Below, piece by piece: positions 1-9,830 of a DNA stretch of 64,000 bases. This DNA comes from Paralithodes platypus. Taxonomy: Eukaryota > Arthropoda > Malacostraca > Decapoda > Lithodidae. The translations under genes and the position numbers were made by a program. The DNA lies in NCBI GenBank assembly GCA_032716605.1, contig CM064519.1:23141688-23205687 (forward strand), in the 5' to 3' direction. The notes under the pieces were generated by a model that was not told the origin of the DNA, did not search any database, and saw nothing but the letters and a program-made list of their open reading frames with translations. Numbering within the stretch: the stretch's first letter is position 1; each line of letters begins with the position of its first letter.

Positions 1-2400
1 ACCCGGTAACTACATCCATCCCATTAAAAATTACTGTGGGACACAAAATATGTTGAGGGGGTCTCTGCGGCTCTGCCCCCCCACGTCGGCCCGTCACGTA
101 TTATGATGTACGGTAAGTCATCATCATCTGTGCTAATTCATAGGATCCCCAATTAAGGACAAAGTAAATCAACAGACGAAATAAGCTCCCAAATTACAAT
201 AACATAGCGGCCCGCCGTTTATGGGCGACATTTTACACATCATTTTAAATGTTACTTTCCTGCCCTGGTCTAGGCCTAATAGATTTTTCCAAAGAATCAA
301 ACTTAAATTAAAAGGAAGTAGCCTAGCCTACAGTTTATAGGAAGGCTATTCCAACATGCATTCCAGAACTTAGGCTAGCCTAGGCCTAGGCTATATGAAA
401 ATTTGTGGGTGGTCTGCCAAAAAAGAATCACTAGGCCTATTAGGCTATGGGTAGGCTAGTATGGGGTGCATTTTGCAAATCTGAACTCTTAGGCCTAAGC
501 TAGGCTAAATTAAAACTCACAAAATCTGAGTAAAACCAGCACTAGAATTTTGTCTTGTCTTGTCTTGGGGGTTAAGGGCAACCTCAGGCGAATACTCGCC
601 CGCTCCGGCCCTACCGTAGTCGCGGAGATCCTATGTCACAGTTAAATTAGTTTATAGTTAAGGTTAAAATTCACCACCGTGTCACTTTCACTCTAGGTCA
701 TTCGTAGAACCGTAACACTGTAAAGGCAACAACCCAATAGCAGGTCATCAGGTGGCGAACCAGAGACCTACAAACCGCGGTACTAGGGCCAGAGCAATGT
801 CTTGAAGCGAGGTGCCCTTATCAACCAACTCCAGACAATCCAGTAGGAGCTGTCGGAAGGAATCCATCTTTGAAGCCAGAAAGGGACGCCCATCCACATG
901 CTCAGTGACGGGACGAGGCGAGGCTTAGGAGGCATATGTAGGACGACCAGATGTAGGATGTGGAGGGGAAGAGGTACCGTACGACGATACATGGGATGCG
1001 GAGACTGCGGAGGGAAGAGCTCGTCAAAGTCATACGGTTCCTCAGGACCTCAACAATAACCGGGGGACGGCCGGTGCGGGCAATGGTCGATCGCCGTAGT
1101 TAATATAAGTTCGCGTCTATTTTTACAGCGATTTTTTTTGTAGTTAGGCTATTTGCCCCCTGCTGGCAATATATATGATGATGACAATATGTCATGGGGG
1201 GTGATTGACCCCCTCAACATATTATTGTATTCAACGATCTCTAACCTCTGTATCTCAAAAAGGGCTAGAGCAAATTGGCTGTAAATTTCCACATCTAGGC
1301 TATTCCTTGACAGATTTGCTCCCTCCAATTAATATTTATTAGCATAAATTCAGCCTAGTTTAGCCTATAAAACAAAAACTAACATATGTTTAGCCTAGGC
1401 CTACATATAAAAAGAAAAAACTCACTCGTACTGCAATTATAAGCATAGCCTAAATATGAGTATCTAAGTTACAAAGCAAATGTTTTTGTATAGGCTAGCC
1501 TAAAATAAACCATAACATTGTCATCTTTCAACTGTTGAGGTCATAGCCTAAATATAAAAAAATCTAATACATTAGGAAAAAATGCCTTAAGAGTTGTGTT
1601 AGCGGGTCTATCGTCCCCCTTATTTACGTAGTCACACGCTCGCAGTTACATTCGCGTCTAATTTGACTGTGGTTATTTGCCCCTGCTGGTGATATATATG
1701 ATGATGACAATAAGTCATAGGGGGATAAAGCCCCTTCAACCCATTATTGTATCCCACGGCCAGGCGTTGGGTAAATTGTTTTGTTACCGGCTGGCGGATT
1801 GAGGGTGGCTTTACCAAGTTTACCCCAGCAGTTCAATTAGAAGCGAATGTAGGCCTAACTGCGAGCGTGCGACTAGGCTATATAAACAAAGCTTTTGGTA
1901 TGCCCACAACTACAACTCTTACCAAAACTGCAATTAGGCTAGCCTATTTTTGTTTGTTTTTTCAGTCTAGGCTAAATTGTGGAGGCTAGGCTAAATTATT
2001 TAGCTGCAATTAGCCTAGCCTATTTTTTTTTGTTCTTTCAGTCTAGGATAAATTGTGGTAGGCTAGGCTAAATTCTTTAACATGTGTAGGCCTACTATTG
2101 TGTAGGCCTGTGCTTTCCAATAGAAGTAAAAATATGTAGCCTAGCCTAATGCAATTTTACTAAAACCCAAGCCTACCTGAATATAGCCCTATGCAGAGCT
2201 CAACAGCAAAAACAAAAACAAATATGTTGAGCAGTGAAATCAAATTAAGCTAGGCCTAGGCCTGTTTTCTCATAGGCCTAATAACCTAATGAAGTATAGT
2301 CCTACTATAGCCTAACCTAATTTAAGTTATTTCACAAAATACTAATAGGCCTACCCAGCCCTCCTCATGCATTATTTTTCATTGTAAAATAAGTTTGTGC
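1..2400. other. AT-rich, AGGCCTA-rich DNA without a gene
   Basis: No reading frame here looks like a protein. The stretch is packed with variants of TAGGCCTA, TAGCCTAG and CCTAGGCC, densest at 240-540, 1300-1600 and 1840-2370. Two diverged copies of a dispersed repeat lie at about 1085-1250 and 1632-1765 (separate entry). The short frames are not repeated elsewhere and carry no motif. Confidence 0.7.
1632..1765. repeat. Dispersed repeat with a GCGTCTATTTTGACTG-like core
   Basis: The segment reads roughly GCTCGCAGTTACATTCGCGTC, then a T-rich stretch, then TTTGCCCCTGCTGG, ATATATGATGATGACAATA and GTCATAGGGG. Related copies occur at about 1085-1250 on the same strand, 8195-8330 on the opposite strand, and in shorter form at 13228-13316 and 17575-17650. 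The shared words TGCCCCCTGCTGG and GTCAAAATAGACGGGAAC show the relationship. No coding content or clear ends could be fixed. It is probably a small non-autonomous DNA element. Confidence 0.5.
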
Positions 2401-2404
2401 TTAA

Positions 2405-2999
2405 CCCGGGAACTGCAGGAAGACTCTTAAGAGTTCCCCCGGCGGACTGCGGGAAGACTCTTAAGAGTCAGAGAAAAAAAAAATCAACTTTAAACATCGA
2501 AAAAAAAAAAAAAAAAATTTGGCCCCTGGGCCATGCAAAATATCACTCCTCTCCTTCCCCACTTTCCTCCCCTCCTTCAGTTATCACCTATTTTCCCTGT
2601 TATTCCCTTATTCTGAGGTATATTTTCGTGCTAACATTAGCGAGTTGCAAGCAGGGCATTGACATCACTGTTAGCAAGCGAGTGCAAGAGAGAGAGAGAG
2701 AGAGTATCGATCAACTGTGTCTCAGTGGCCTTGGGGGAAATTGGCAGGAAAGCAGGTTGCCTCACCCATACATTATATAACTCGCGGCCTGTATCTCCGA
2801 TTTTGACCATCCAAACGCTGTTTTATTGTTGTTTCAGGTTAATACAGTACCTTTATAATCACCCCATAATAGGCGCGTATGGATAAGTATTAATGCTATA
2901 TATGGTAAAATGAATATTTTAGTGATGGAAACAGCTCAAATACGTCAGCACAGGCAGAAGTGTCTAATTACCCCCATGCGCACTGCGGCACTTGTTAGG
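2405..2999 (+). mobile_element. TTAA-flanked MITE, type 1 (piggyBac-like)
   Basis: A 595-bp element lies between TTAA at 2401-2404 and TTAA at 3000-3003. It begins CCCGGGAACTGCAGG and its other end, reverse-complemented, begins CCTAACAAGTGCCGC, an imperfect terminal inverted repeat. TTAA duplication with CCC/CCT ends is the piggyBac pattern. Near the left end the palindrome GACTCTTAAGAGTC occurs twice, followed by A-runs and a GAGA tract. No transposase frame exists, so it is non-autonomous. A second copy at 35215-35783 shares the internal sequence and has an identifiable empty site, which supports the boundaries. Confidence 0.75.
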
Positions 3000-3295
3000 T
3001 TAACTGCAGTAATGAAAGGTAGCCTATAAATAGGCTAGCCTATGTTGGCTGTGCAATTGTCTCGATTTGACTATTTTTACCTAATTAGGCCTAAAGCAGC
3101 CTGAGCCTATTCCCAACCCCCAAGCAGTATCCCATGTTAAGCCCTAGGCTAGGCCTAGGCCTAATCCCACTCTCAATCAAAATTCGAACTGCTAAATTCG
3201 TACCTACCGCTAGCGCTGCCTAGGCTAGGCCTATATTTTTTGTGAATAGATATAGAAAATGGTTTAAAGGAAAGAGCATCCTATATTATGGGTAA

Positions 3296-3571
3296 ACCTG
3301 ACTTTTTGGACCGACAGCGATTTCAGTAAGTTTTATTTTGTTTTTTGTAATTTTTTCTTCAGATATAGTGTTGTTTTATACTGAAGAGGAGCGGAAATGA
3401 GTATTTACCCATTATCCAACAATCTACAAACACGCCCCCCACTAGTGGGGAGGGCTATGAAGTTCAGGGAAAATGAGGGGTTAAAAGCGTAAAAATACAA
3501 TAATATAGCATTTTGCATTAAAACTTGGCTCGGGTTTTCCCAAATTGCAAACCTATACAACCCAATTTTGT
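3296..3571 (-). repeat. Fragment related to the 1.35-kb DNA element
   Basis: Read on the minus strand, 3400-3550 matches the interior of the element at 15907-17257. Shared landmarks are the CCCCTCATTTTCCCTG word, the CATAGCCCTCCCCACTA word and an AACTTGGCTCGGGTTTTCC word. The start of this fragment (GGACCGACAGCGATTTCAG) also matches 61632-61650. It is a diverged partial copy with no visible ends. Confidence 0.55.
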
Positions 3572-3572
3572 C

Positions 3573-4092
3573 CAACCCCGAAAGGGGTTGAAATAGGGGA
3601 GCTATCCCCCCGCCAAAGGCGGCTTTCTAGGGCCTTTTCTAGCTGATGCTGAGAGGATTGGGTTCTAGTCATGTGGTGATGGGCTGGTCTATCAGAGTGA
3701 GAGCTGAGCAATCTCTGCCATACCCATAGCTTACTCTGACTTTTCCTTTAACTTATATATTTCTAGATCTCAAGTGACGGCGTCTCTTCCGTGGATTGAC
3801 CACCCAATCTACCAAGATTGGAAGCCAAAGCGTCACATTTTTCCCTTGCCCCTCAACTTTCTCTTCATAATTGCTGAGGGGCACAGGGCCCTGGGTGGGG
3901 CTTTGGTTTCCCGGGCGTTTCCGCACCCTCCTCAGCCCCCCGCCATGGAGTGGCTTCGGTCACCCAGGCTTTATTGTGGTCGGCGGGGAGGGTTCTGTGG
4001 GGCACTCGGTTATGGCCTTGGAATTGCTCGGGGCATTGGGGCTGTTCGGCCAGGCAGCTTGGGGAGGAACAACAACAACAACAACAACAACC
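3573..4092 (+). mobile_element. SINE body, 5'-truncated copy ending in (AAC)n
   Basis: This segment matches, in inverted orientation, the body of the SINE at 5119-5768 over about 500 bp. It lacks the tRNA-like head and ends in about eight AAC units at 4067-4092, the usual look of a retroposed 3' tail. Several frames stay open because the body is GC-rich, but they are not alike between the two copies and no protein is inferred. Confidence 0.6.
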
Positions 4093-4203
4093 CAATTTTG
4101 TGAATACCCGAGCCAACTTTTGACGAAAGCTGGCTCGGATTTCACGGGGTGGAGTGGGTAGCCTAATATTTCATGTTATAAAAATAGTCAACTTTGGGAA
4201 GAC

Positions 4204-4507
4204 ATTAGCCTAACCTAACCTATCCTAGTATTATGGGTGGGGGCTGCCGCCCCCACACCCCCGCTGGTTGGGTTAGATTTTTTTTTTTTTTTTTAATGTT
4301 CTAGGCTATTAGCCTAACCTAACAACCTTACCTAACCTAACCTAGTATATGGGTGGGGGCTCCCCCGCTGGTTGGGTTACTTTTTTTTTGTTTTTTTTTT
4401 TGTTTTTATTTATGTGCTAGGCTATTAGCCTAACTTAACAACCTAACCTAACCTAACCTAGTATATGGGTGGGGGCTGCCGCCCCCACACCCTCGCTGGT
4501 TGGGTAC
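4204..4507. repeat. Three tandem units with CCTAA tracts and a GC palindrome
   Basis: Three units of about 75-120 bp follow each other. Each has AGCCTAACCTAACAACC, then CCTAACCTAGTAT, then GGGTGGGGGCTGCCGCCCCC (shortened in unit 2), then CGCTGGTTGGG, with T-runs between units 1-2 and 2-3. A single unit lies far away at about 57826-57896. The pentamer is the arthropod telomere motif, but the tracts are only two to four units long, so this is an interspersed repeat and not a telomere. Confidence 0.65.
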
Positions 4508-5118
4508 TGGCTGAAAAACTTATTGTTTTACAGTAGCCTAGGCCTATACATGTATTTTAGAGTTTTTGTTTTTTCTCCCTTATAATACATTTCAGCTCTT
4601 AATGCCATATATAGCAATGATGTATATTATGATCTACCGGACCTATTAGGCCTAAACAGATTGATGGGCTAACTGTCGGTCCAAAACATCAGTATAACCA
4701 TATTATGTTCAAATAATATGTAATAGCACTGTGTATGGTTGTATTAAATTTAAATAGTGATAGATGTGTATATTAATGGGATAAATACTCCGAAGTTCGC
4801 ATACGTTCAGAAAATTATAGTGCAACACTGTTGCCAGATACTTATCAATGCCATTATCATTATATCATAATGCATTTTACTCATTTGCATAATTTTAAAT
4901 ACCTAGGACATTAATATAATATTTTCCTATCTTTTTTGTAGTGATATTTGTATGATTTAGTGGTATATTGGTGTCTGTCTAGGGTTATAATGCATTGTGA
5001 AAGTTACCTCTGAATCTCTGACTTGGTAACAGTTTGGTATGGGCCGGCTTAAGTAACCCTGCTTTCTTTGAGTACTACACGGCAAGAGAAGCTTTCGGTT
5101 CTGTCATTACTGTTCAAG
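4508..5118. other. AT-rich stretch, nothing recognised
   Basis: No coding frame, tRNA-like fold, long inverted repeat or match to the other repeats of the window was seen. Confidence 0.6.
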
Positions 5119-5768
5119 GTTGTTGTGGTTCCCCAAGCTGCCTGGCCGAACAGCCCCAAGGCCCCGAGCAAGGCCAAGGCCACAGCCGTGCGCACCCACA
5201 GAACCCTCCCTGCCGACCACAATAAAGCCTGGGTGACCGAAGCCACTCCATGGCGGGGAGCTGAGGAGGGTGCGGAAACTCCCGGGAAACCAAATCCCCA
5301 CCCAGGGCCCCGCGCCCCCCCCCCAGCAATTATGAGGAGAAAGCTGAGGGGCAAAGGAAAAATGTGACGCTTTGGCTTCCAATCTTGGTAGATTGGGAGG
5401 TCAATCCATGGAAGAGACGCAGTCACTTGAGATCTAGAAAATATATAAGTAAAAGGAGCAGTCAGAGTAAGCTATGGGTATGGCAGGGATCGCTCAGCTC
5501 TCACTCTGATAGACCAGCCCATCACCACATGACTAGAACCCAATCCTCTCAACATCAGCTAGGAAAGGCCCGAGAAAGCCGCCTTTGGCGGGGGAATAGC
5601 TCCCCTATTTCAGGGGTTGGGCACCCGCCCTAAACAGTTGCCACAGATTGCTAGACCGCGCCGCTCACCACAGCACTGACGTCTGCCAATAACACACTGG
5701 CTGGCCCGAGACTCGAACCCTCGACCTCACAGTCAGCAGGCGAACGCTCTACCAACCGAGCTACGGCC
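5119..5768 (-). mobile_element. tRNA-derived SINE with a long body and AAC tail
   Basis: On the minus strand the element starts with a tRNA-like head (5699-5768) that has an A-box-like TAGCTCGGTTGG and a B-box-like GGGTTCGAGTC. These are the internal RNA polymerase III promoter parts typical of SINEs. A body of roughly 570 bp follows, shared with 3573-4092, and the element ends in a short AAC-type tail near 5119-5130. At about 650 bp it is long for a SINE. A GA microsatellite (5770-5791) adjoins the head. No target duplication was recognised. Confidence 0.6.
5699..5768 (-). other. tRNA-like SINE head
   Basis: A and B boxes are readable on the minus strand (TAGCTCGGTTGG; GGGTTCGAGTC). The head runs straight into repeat sequence that is present elsewhere without it, so it is a SINE promoter region and not a tRNA gene. 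Confidence 0.55.
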
Positions 5769-5791
5769 TGTGAGAGAGAGAGAGAGAGAGA

Positions 5792-6569
5792 CTATTTCAA
5801 TCAGATTACTGGGCCAGGGCCCTCACAGGGCTGGTTACATAGAGGTACGGTACGTAAAGAATGACTAAGATTGATGAAGTATAACGTCAGCAAACAGGAC
5901 AACTAGATACAGTATGGGTGTTGGTGGGGATGCTATTATAACAGTAGCAGGACTGGTATATAGTGGCTGTTAAAGTTTGTTATAGGCATATTACCATTAA
6001 GAATTGTCGAATGGAGAACAAGTTCAAGGATGGGGAGGCAGCAAGGATAGTACAAAGTGATGTTTTCTATGTGTACGGTATATGAAGGAGACAGGGTACG
6101 CGGATAAAGCCAACATATATACAGTACAGTACCGGTACTCACAAACGATAGTTTTTCCTCCTCCCCTATATACAGAGATTAAAGCACGTTTTCATATTTT
6201 GATTCATACCGGATACTTCTCATACTTTTGTTGATTCAGCACTTTGCTTACCAGCTGACTAATGTTGCTGTGAGTTGTCTTACATTATGAGGCTGTCCTA
6301 GGTGCCTGAGATCCTATCCATGGTGACCCAGTTGGTAGCCTATAGTGTGTTCCATTACTGTGTAGCTGAAGCTATCCCTGATGATACATTCATCCTGTTG
6401 ATAGATAAACACTATAGATAAAAATAAATAAACCAAGATTAGCAAAAGCTTAGCTCATGAAAATAGATTTTGTGTGACTTAAACTCATGTAATAATACTT
6501 TGCATGGATTAAAAACACAAAATTAGATTAACATGGTTGAACTAATAAAATAAGAATCACTAGTTGTAT
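5792..6569. other. Unassigned stretch between SINE and MITE
   Basis: No gene, tRNA or repeat match was seen. The short frames have no motif. Confidence 0.5.
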
Positions 6570-6573
6570 TTAA

Positions 6574-7043
6574 CCCTCTCACCACGGAAGGGCTCTTGAA
6601 CGCCCATAAAAAAGCATATAACAGGTACCCGGAAGGCCTCTTGAACACCCAGTGGTTGAAAGCCTGTGAGCTTCGTGTGCGAGGCGTCGGTCCGACGCAT
6701 GTAAACAACAGCCGGCTGGACCGACGCCCCGCATCTCCGGCCACAAGAAGGAGAGCGTCGCTTGTTCGTGTGTGCCTGTATGTTGTTGTTAAGTATCGAA
6801 AAGTGGTGTAAAGTGGCTGTTTTGGCCATAAAGTTATCTCCAATGAAATCATCATCACAGCTCAACCAGTTGACTTAGAGAGCTCTACTTAATGCCATTC
6901 TACAGGTAAATAACACAGCTACGCTTGGGAATGCGGGAAGCAGTCTGATTAACGAATATATGGTAGCCTAGCCTAGACGTTTTTCGGCCAAAACACCCGG
7001 GTTTCGAGGAATATATATATAATACATAGCCGGGGCTGGAGGG
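6574..7043 (-). mobile_element. TTAA-flanked MITE, type 2 (piggyBac-like), copy A
   Basis: A 470-bp element lies between TTAA at 6570-6573 and TTAA at 7044-7047. Its right end, reverse-complemented, starts CCCTCCAGCCCCGGCTATG; its left end starts CCCTCTCACCACGGAAGGG. Both begin CCCT as in piggyBac ends. Near the left end a segment of about 44 bp containing GGAAGG(G/C)CTCTTGAAC is present twice. The interior matches copies at 12663-13132, 59365-59799, 59855-60332 and the outer element of 59339-61165. No transposase is encoded. Confidence 0.8.
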
Positions 7044-7053
7044 TTAAACAATA

Positions 7054-7200
7054 CAGTAAACTCCCGTTATTTCGGACTCTTTTTAGTCGGAAACCCGTAC
7101 TTCTCGGCACGGCATTGGCCTCTCGGAGATGTCCCTGTATATCTCGGCAATTTCAGAGTTGGACGGGATTTGTGTCCGGTTTACAGTGTTCTCTCACTCA
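7054..7200 (+). mobile_element. Solo left end of a Tigger-like transposon
   Basis: The sequence after TA (7052-7053) starts CAGTAAACTCCCGTTATTTC, close to the end of the Tigger element at 8574. It has the same run of TCGGA-containing words (GTCGGAAACCCG, CTCGGAGATGTCC). No matching right end or transposase follows, so this is a truncated relative. It lies directly beside MITE copy A. Confidence 0.6.
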
Positions 7201-7324
7201 ATTTTAAGTAGTTTTAGGACGAATTCAAGCCTGTGCCTTATAACTAATGTGTAAATATAAATTACTATGTACCGGTACTTTACTGTCCCTGAAATCATAA
7301 TAATGTTCGTATTGTCATATATAT

Positions 7325-7715
7325 ATATGGGTGGATGGGACTCGTTAGCCTTGGTCGGCAACCTATCTAGGGGAGATAACCTTATAAAAATCCGGGTGGA
7401 TGGGACTCGTCAGCCTTGGTCGGCAACCTGTTTAGGGGAGTAAACCTTATACAAATCTGTACTGACACCTTAGGGTGAAGCAGGTTAGTGGATGGATTAG
7501 CCACACACCACTGTAGAAAAATAGTGCTAAAAAAATACATAATAGGCCTCGGAGTCGGACAGACCCTAAATTGAGTGGTCAATCCTGTAAGTCCTTCAGT
7601 AAACTGGCATGGGTTGTCCCTCTTACAGGGGATAAGTCCGATTAGAGGCATTTTGTGTATGGCCACCCCCATTAAGGGGAGTAAGGCATCCGGCAATAGA
7701 TAGATAGATAGATTG
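7325..7715 (+). mobile_element. RTE-like LINE 3' end
   Basis: The segment ends GGCAATAGATAGATAGATAG, like the RTE copies at 36121-36145 and 13367-13385 (minus), whose 3' ends read GTCAGGCAATAGATAGATA. It contains a tandem duplication of about 72 bp (GGGTGGATGGGACTCGT..., at 7328 and 7396). There is no coding sequence here, only the presumed 3' untranslated region of a related subfamily. Confidence 0.5.
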
Positions 7716-7929
7716 ATGAATTTATCATGTAATGATGTAATTCGGACATTTTCACTGCCGTCAATAGGGAGAATTATAGGGAGTTTGTTTTTACAGTAAT
7801 TTATATAGTGCACATAAATGTATCTCCAGAGGTTGAAACACATTTTAATATGATCTTTGCAACATCCTTATTCTATAATAGCCTTCAAATATTGAGAAAT
7901 AATTAGTGGTAGTTTCGGTAATAAGTACC

Positions 7930-8150
7930 CCTTTGTTTCTTGCTACAGGAACCCTCTGCCCTCATACTTAACTTCTTCATCTGCCATGCTCAGCTTCCTC
8001 TTTGTAGTGACAACCACCTTCTCAGTTCTCACCACCACTTTCCGGCTTCATAATAGGCCTACCTTCCTCATTTATATTATAATTTTCCTTCCACTGCAGA
8101 GCTATGGACGGCTTTTCGGGAGCGGCCTACCGGGCGTACCGCCTGCATTA
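7930..8150 (-). pseudogene. C-terminal fragment of the double-retropepsin family
   Basis: Read on the minus strand, this stretch matches the 3' coding end of the genes at 17972-18226 and 19019-19465. Shared features are the Lys/Arg-rich TTKRKLGM-like region, the CSKKQRV-like end at the DNA level (CTTTGTTTCTTGCTACAGGA on the plus strand) and the upstream word around GAGCTATGGACGGCTTTTCGG. The frame is broken. It is the most decayed of the three copies and carries no retropepsin part. Confidence 0.5.
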
Positions 8151-8194
8151 TTTACACTACGCGGACGCTTACTAGGCCTATCATGTTGCCGTCT

Positions 8195-8330
8195 ATTTTG
8201 ACTGCCGTGGGATACCCCCCCCCCCCATGACTTATTATCATAATATTGCCAGCAGGGGGCATATAACAAAAAATCGCAGTCAAAATAGATGGGAACTTAA
8301 CCGCGAGCAATCGACCTATGTAAACATCAC
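8195..8330 (-). repeat. Inverted copy of the GCGTCTATTTTGACTG-core repeat
   Basis: On the minus strand it reads TATGCCCCCTGCTGGCAATA followed by an ATGATAATAAGTCATGG-like word and a C/G run, matching 1110-1217 and 1649-1737. It includes a run of 13 C at about 8214-8226. Confidence 0.5.
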
Positions 8331-8980
8331 AACCGTACGCCCGGATACTGCATCCAATCCCACATTCCTTTCAGAAAATCCAAATTTTTGGCCTAATTAT
8401 AATGAATAGATTATAGCCTAGTCATTTACCTAACCAAACAACCTAACCTAACCTAACCTAGACCCAGTACGTGGGATACAACACTAGCCCTTGCATGCCA
8501 GCTACTGTGGGTTCATATATTAAACATACAGTAACATCTTTGTAGAACATAACACTTTACCGTAGCGAGTGTACAGTAAACCCTCGCTATCTCGGACCTC
8601 TACAAGTCGGAAACCCGCACTACTCGGACTGGCATCGGCCTCTTGGACATTCACTTCCGTATTTCGGACATTTCCGGCATCGTTCCGACCGTCTCTGACG
8701 TTGTCGGACTTTATATAAGTATTCGGAATATGTCCGTCATAACTGTCCTCTGATATCTCGAATATTTTCGAAATGTGTAGTAGCGGTGTCCGACAAAGGA
8801 TGACGTGTCGGACGACCCCTCACGTAACCGGACAATAAGGGTGAATATCCGAGAAACAGAAGGGAGGTCCGACGCCATCTTACATCCGGGGCCCAAGCGC
8901 CCGGCTCGGATGCTGGGAGCGTCAGTCCGCACCAAGCTCTGTTGTGTTACACATCGACGCGTGCCATTATTTAGTTCACC

Positions 8981-9763
8981 ATGCCTCCCAAGGATAAGCC
9001 TAAGCGTAAGGTGACTTCTGTATCACTTGAAACAAAGCTACAGATGCTAAAGGATCTGGACAGTGGGATGAAAGCCAAGCAGCTTCAGGAGAAGTATAGC
9101 TTAGGCAGATCAACAATCTACGACTTCATCCGAGACAAGGAGAAAGTCCGACATCATGGCGTAGCTGTGCTTCATGGTCCTTCCACCGCCAAGATCTTTC
9201 GCAAGGCTAAGCTAGCCTATCAAGACATCGACGACGCAGTGCTGAAGTGGTACCAACAACTTCGTGCTGAGGGCGTACCAGTGAGAGGCATAGAGATCCA
9301 GCATGCAGCAGAACGTTTCGGCCAGCATCTTCATCACCAAGACTTCAAGGCTAGCGAGGGGTGGTTGTGGAGGTTCCGAAACCGCCATGGCCTCTCAAAC
9401 AGGAGTATTTGTGGTGAAATCTTAAGCGCCGATACTTCGGCCATAGAACCCTTCACTGATCGCTTCCACGCCCTTATAACCGAGGAACACCTTCAACATT
9501 GGCAGCTCTATAACGGTGACGAGACTGGCTTATATTGGCGTTCTCTACCCTCCAACACACAGGCCCACCGAGAAATCACGTCCACACCTGGCCACAAAAC
9601 TGTGAAGGAGCGCATTTCAGTGCTTTGCTGCGCTAATGCCGACGCAAGCCACCGTGTGACCCCTACAATCGTCGGCAAATCTCAGAAGCCGAGAGTAATT
9701 AAGGATCATCATTACCAAGCAACTCCCAGTCGACTATTATGGATCAAAGAAAGCTTGGTTTAA
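8981..9763 (+). CDS. Tigger transposase, N-terminal two thirds (frameshifted)
   Basis: DNA-binding and first catalytic part of a pogo/Tigger DDE transposase, which would act in the nucleus by cut-and-paste. Residues 12-55 form a CENP-B-type helix-turn-helix (ETKLQMLKDLDSG ... GRSTIYDFI). About 78-150 form the second Tc5/CENP-B HTH (VLKWYQQLRAEGVPV ... GWLWRFRNRHGL). NGDETGLYW near residue 180 holds the first catalytic Asp of the DDE_1 domain. The start at MPPKDKPKRK fits the family, with a basic N terminus. After about 9715 the frame is wrong and the last ~18 residues (to 9763) are not transposase; the correct frame continues in the next entry. The family usually has one uninterrupted frame, so this copy is probably inactive. 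Confidence 0.85.
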   Translation: MPPKDKPKRKVTSVSLETKLQMLKDLDSGMKAKQLQEKYSLGRSTIYDFIRDKEKVRHHGVAVLHGPSTAKIFRKAKLAYQDIDDAVLKWYQQLRAEGVPVRGIEIQHAAERFGQHLHHQDFKASEGWLWRFRNRHGLSNRSICGEILSADTSAIEPFTDRFHALITEEHLQHWQLYNGDETGLYWRSLPSNTQAHREITSTPGHKTVKERISVLCCANADASHRVTPTIVGKSQKPRVIKDHHYQATPSRLLWIKESLV

Positions 9764-9830
9764 CCAGGTCATCACCGAGGATTTCTTTCACAAGAGATTT
9801 GTACCCGACGTTCGCTCGTTCCAGAATCGA

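Noticed and set aside
2397..2780. 127-codon protein
   Set aside because: It starts in the TTAA site of a MITE and includes A-run and GA-run translations.
3774..4103. Protein-coding exon in the SINE body
   Set aside because: The inverted copy at 5119-5768 does not keep the frame, and the end is the AAC tail.
5699..5768. tRNA gene
   Set aside because: It has A and B boxes but is fused to a repeat body; treated as a SINE head. The same applies to 23395-23470 and 61717-61795.
6560..6865. Conserved short frames in the type 2 MITEs (also 12667-12942, 59560-59847, 60043-60336, 60695-60970)
   Set aside because: They are alike only because the MITEs are copies. Overlapping frames on both strands are equally open, lengths vary, and no domain is visible.
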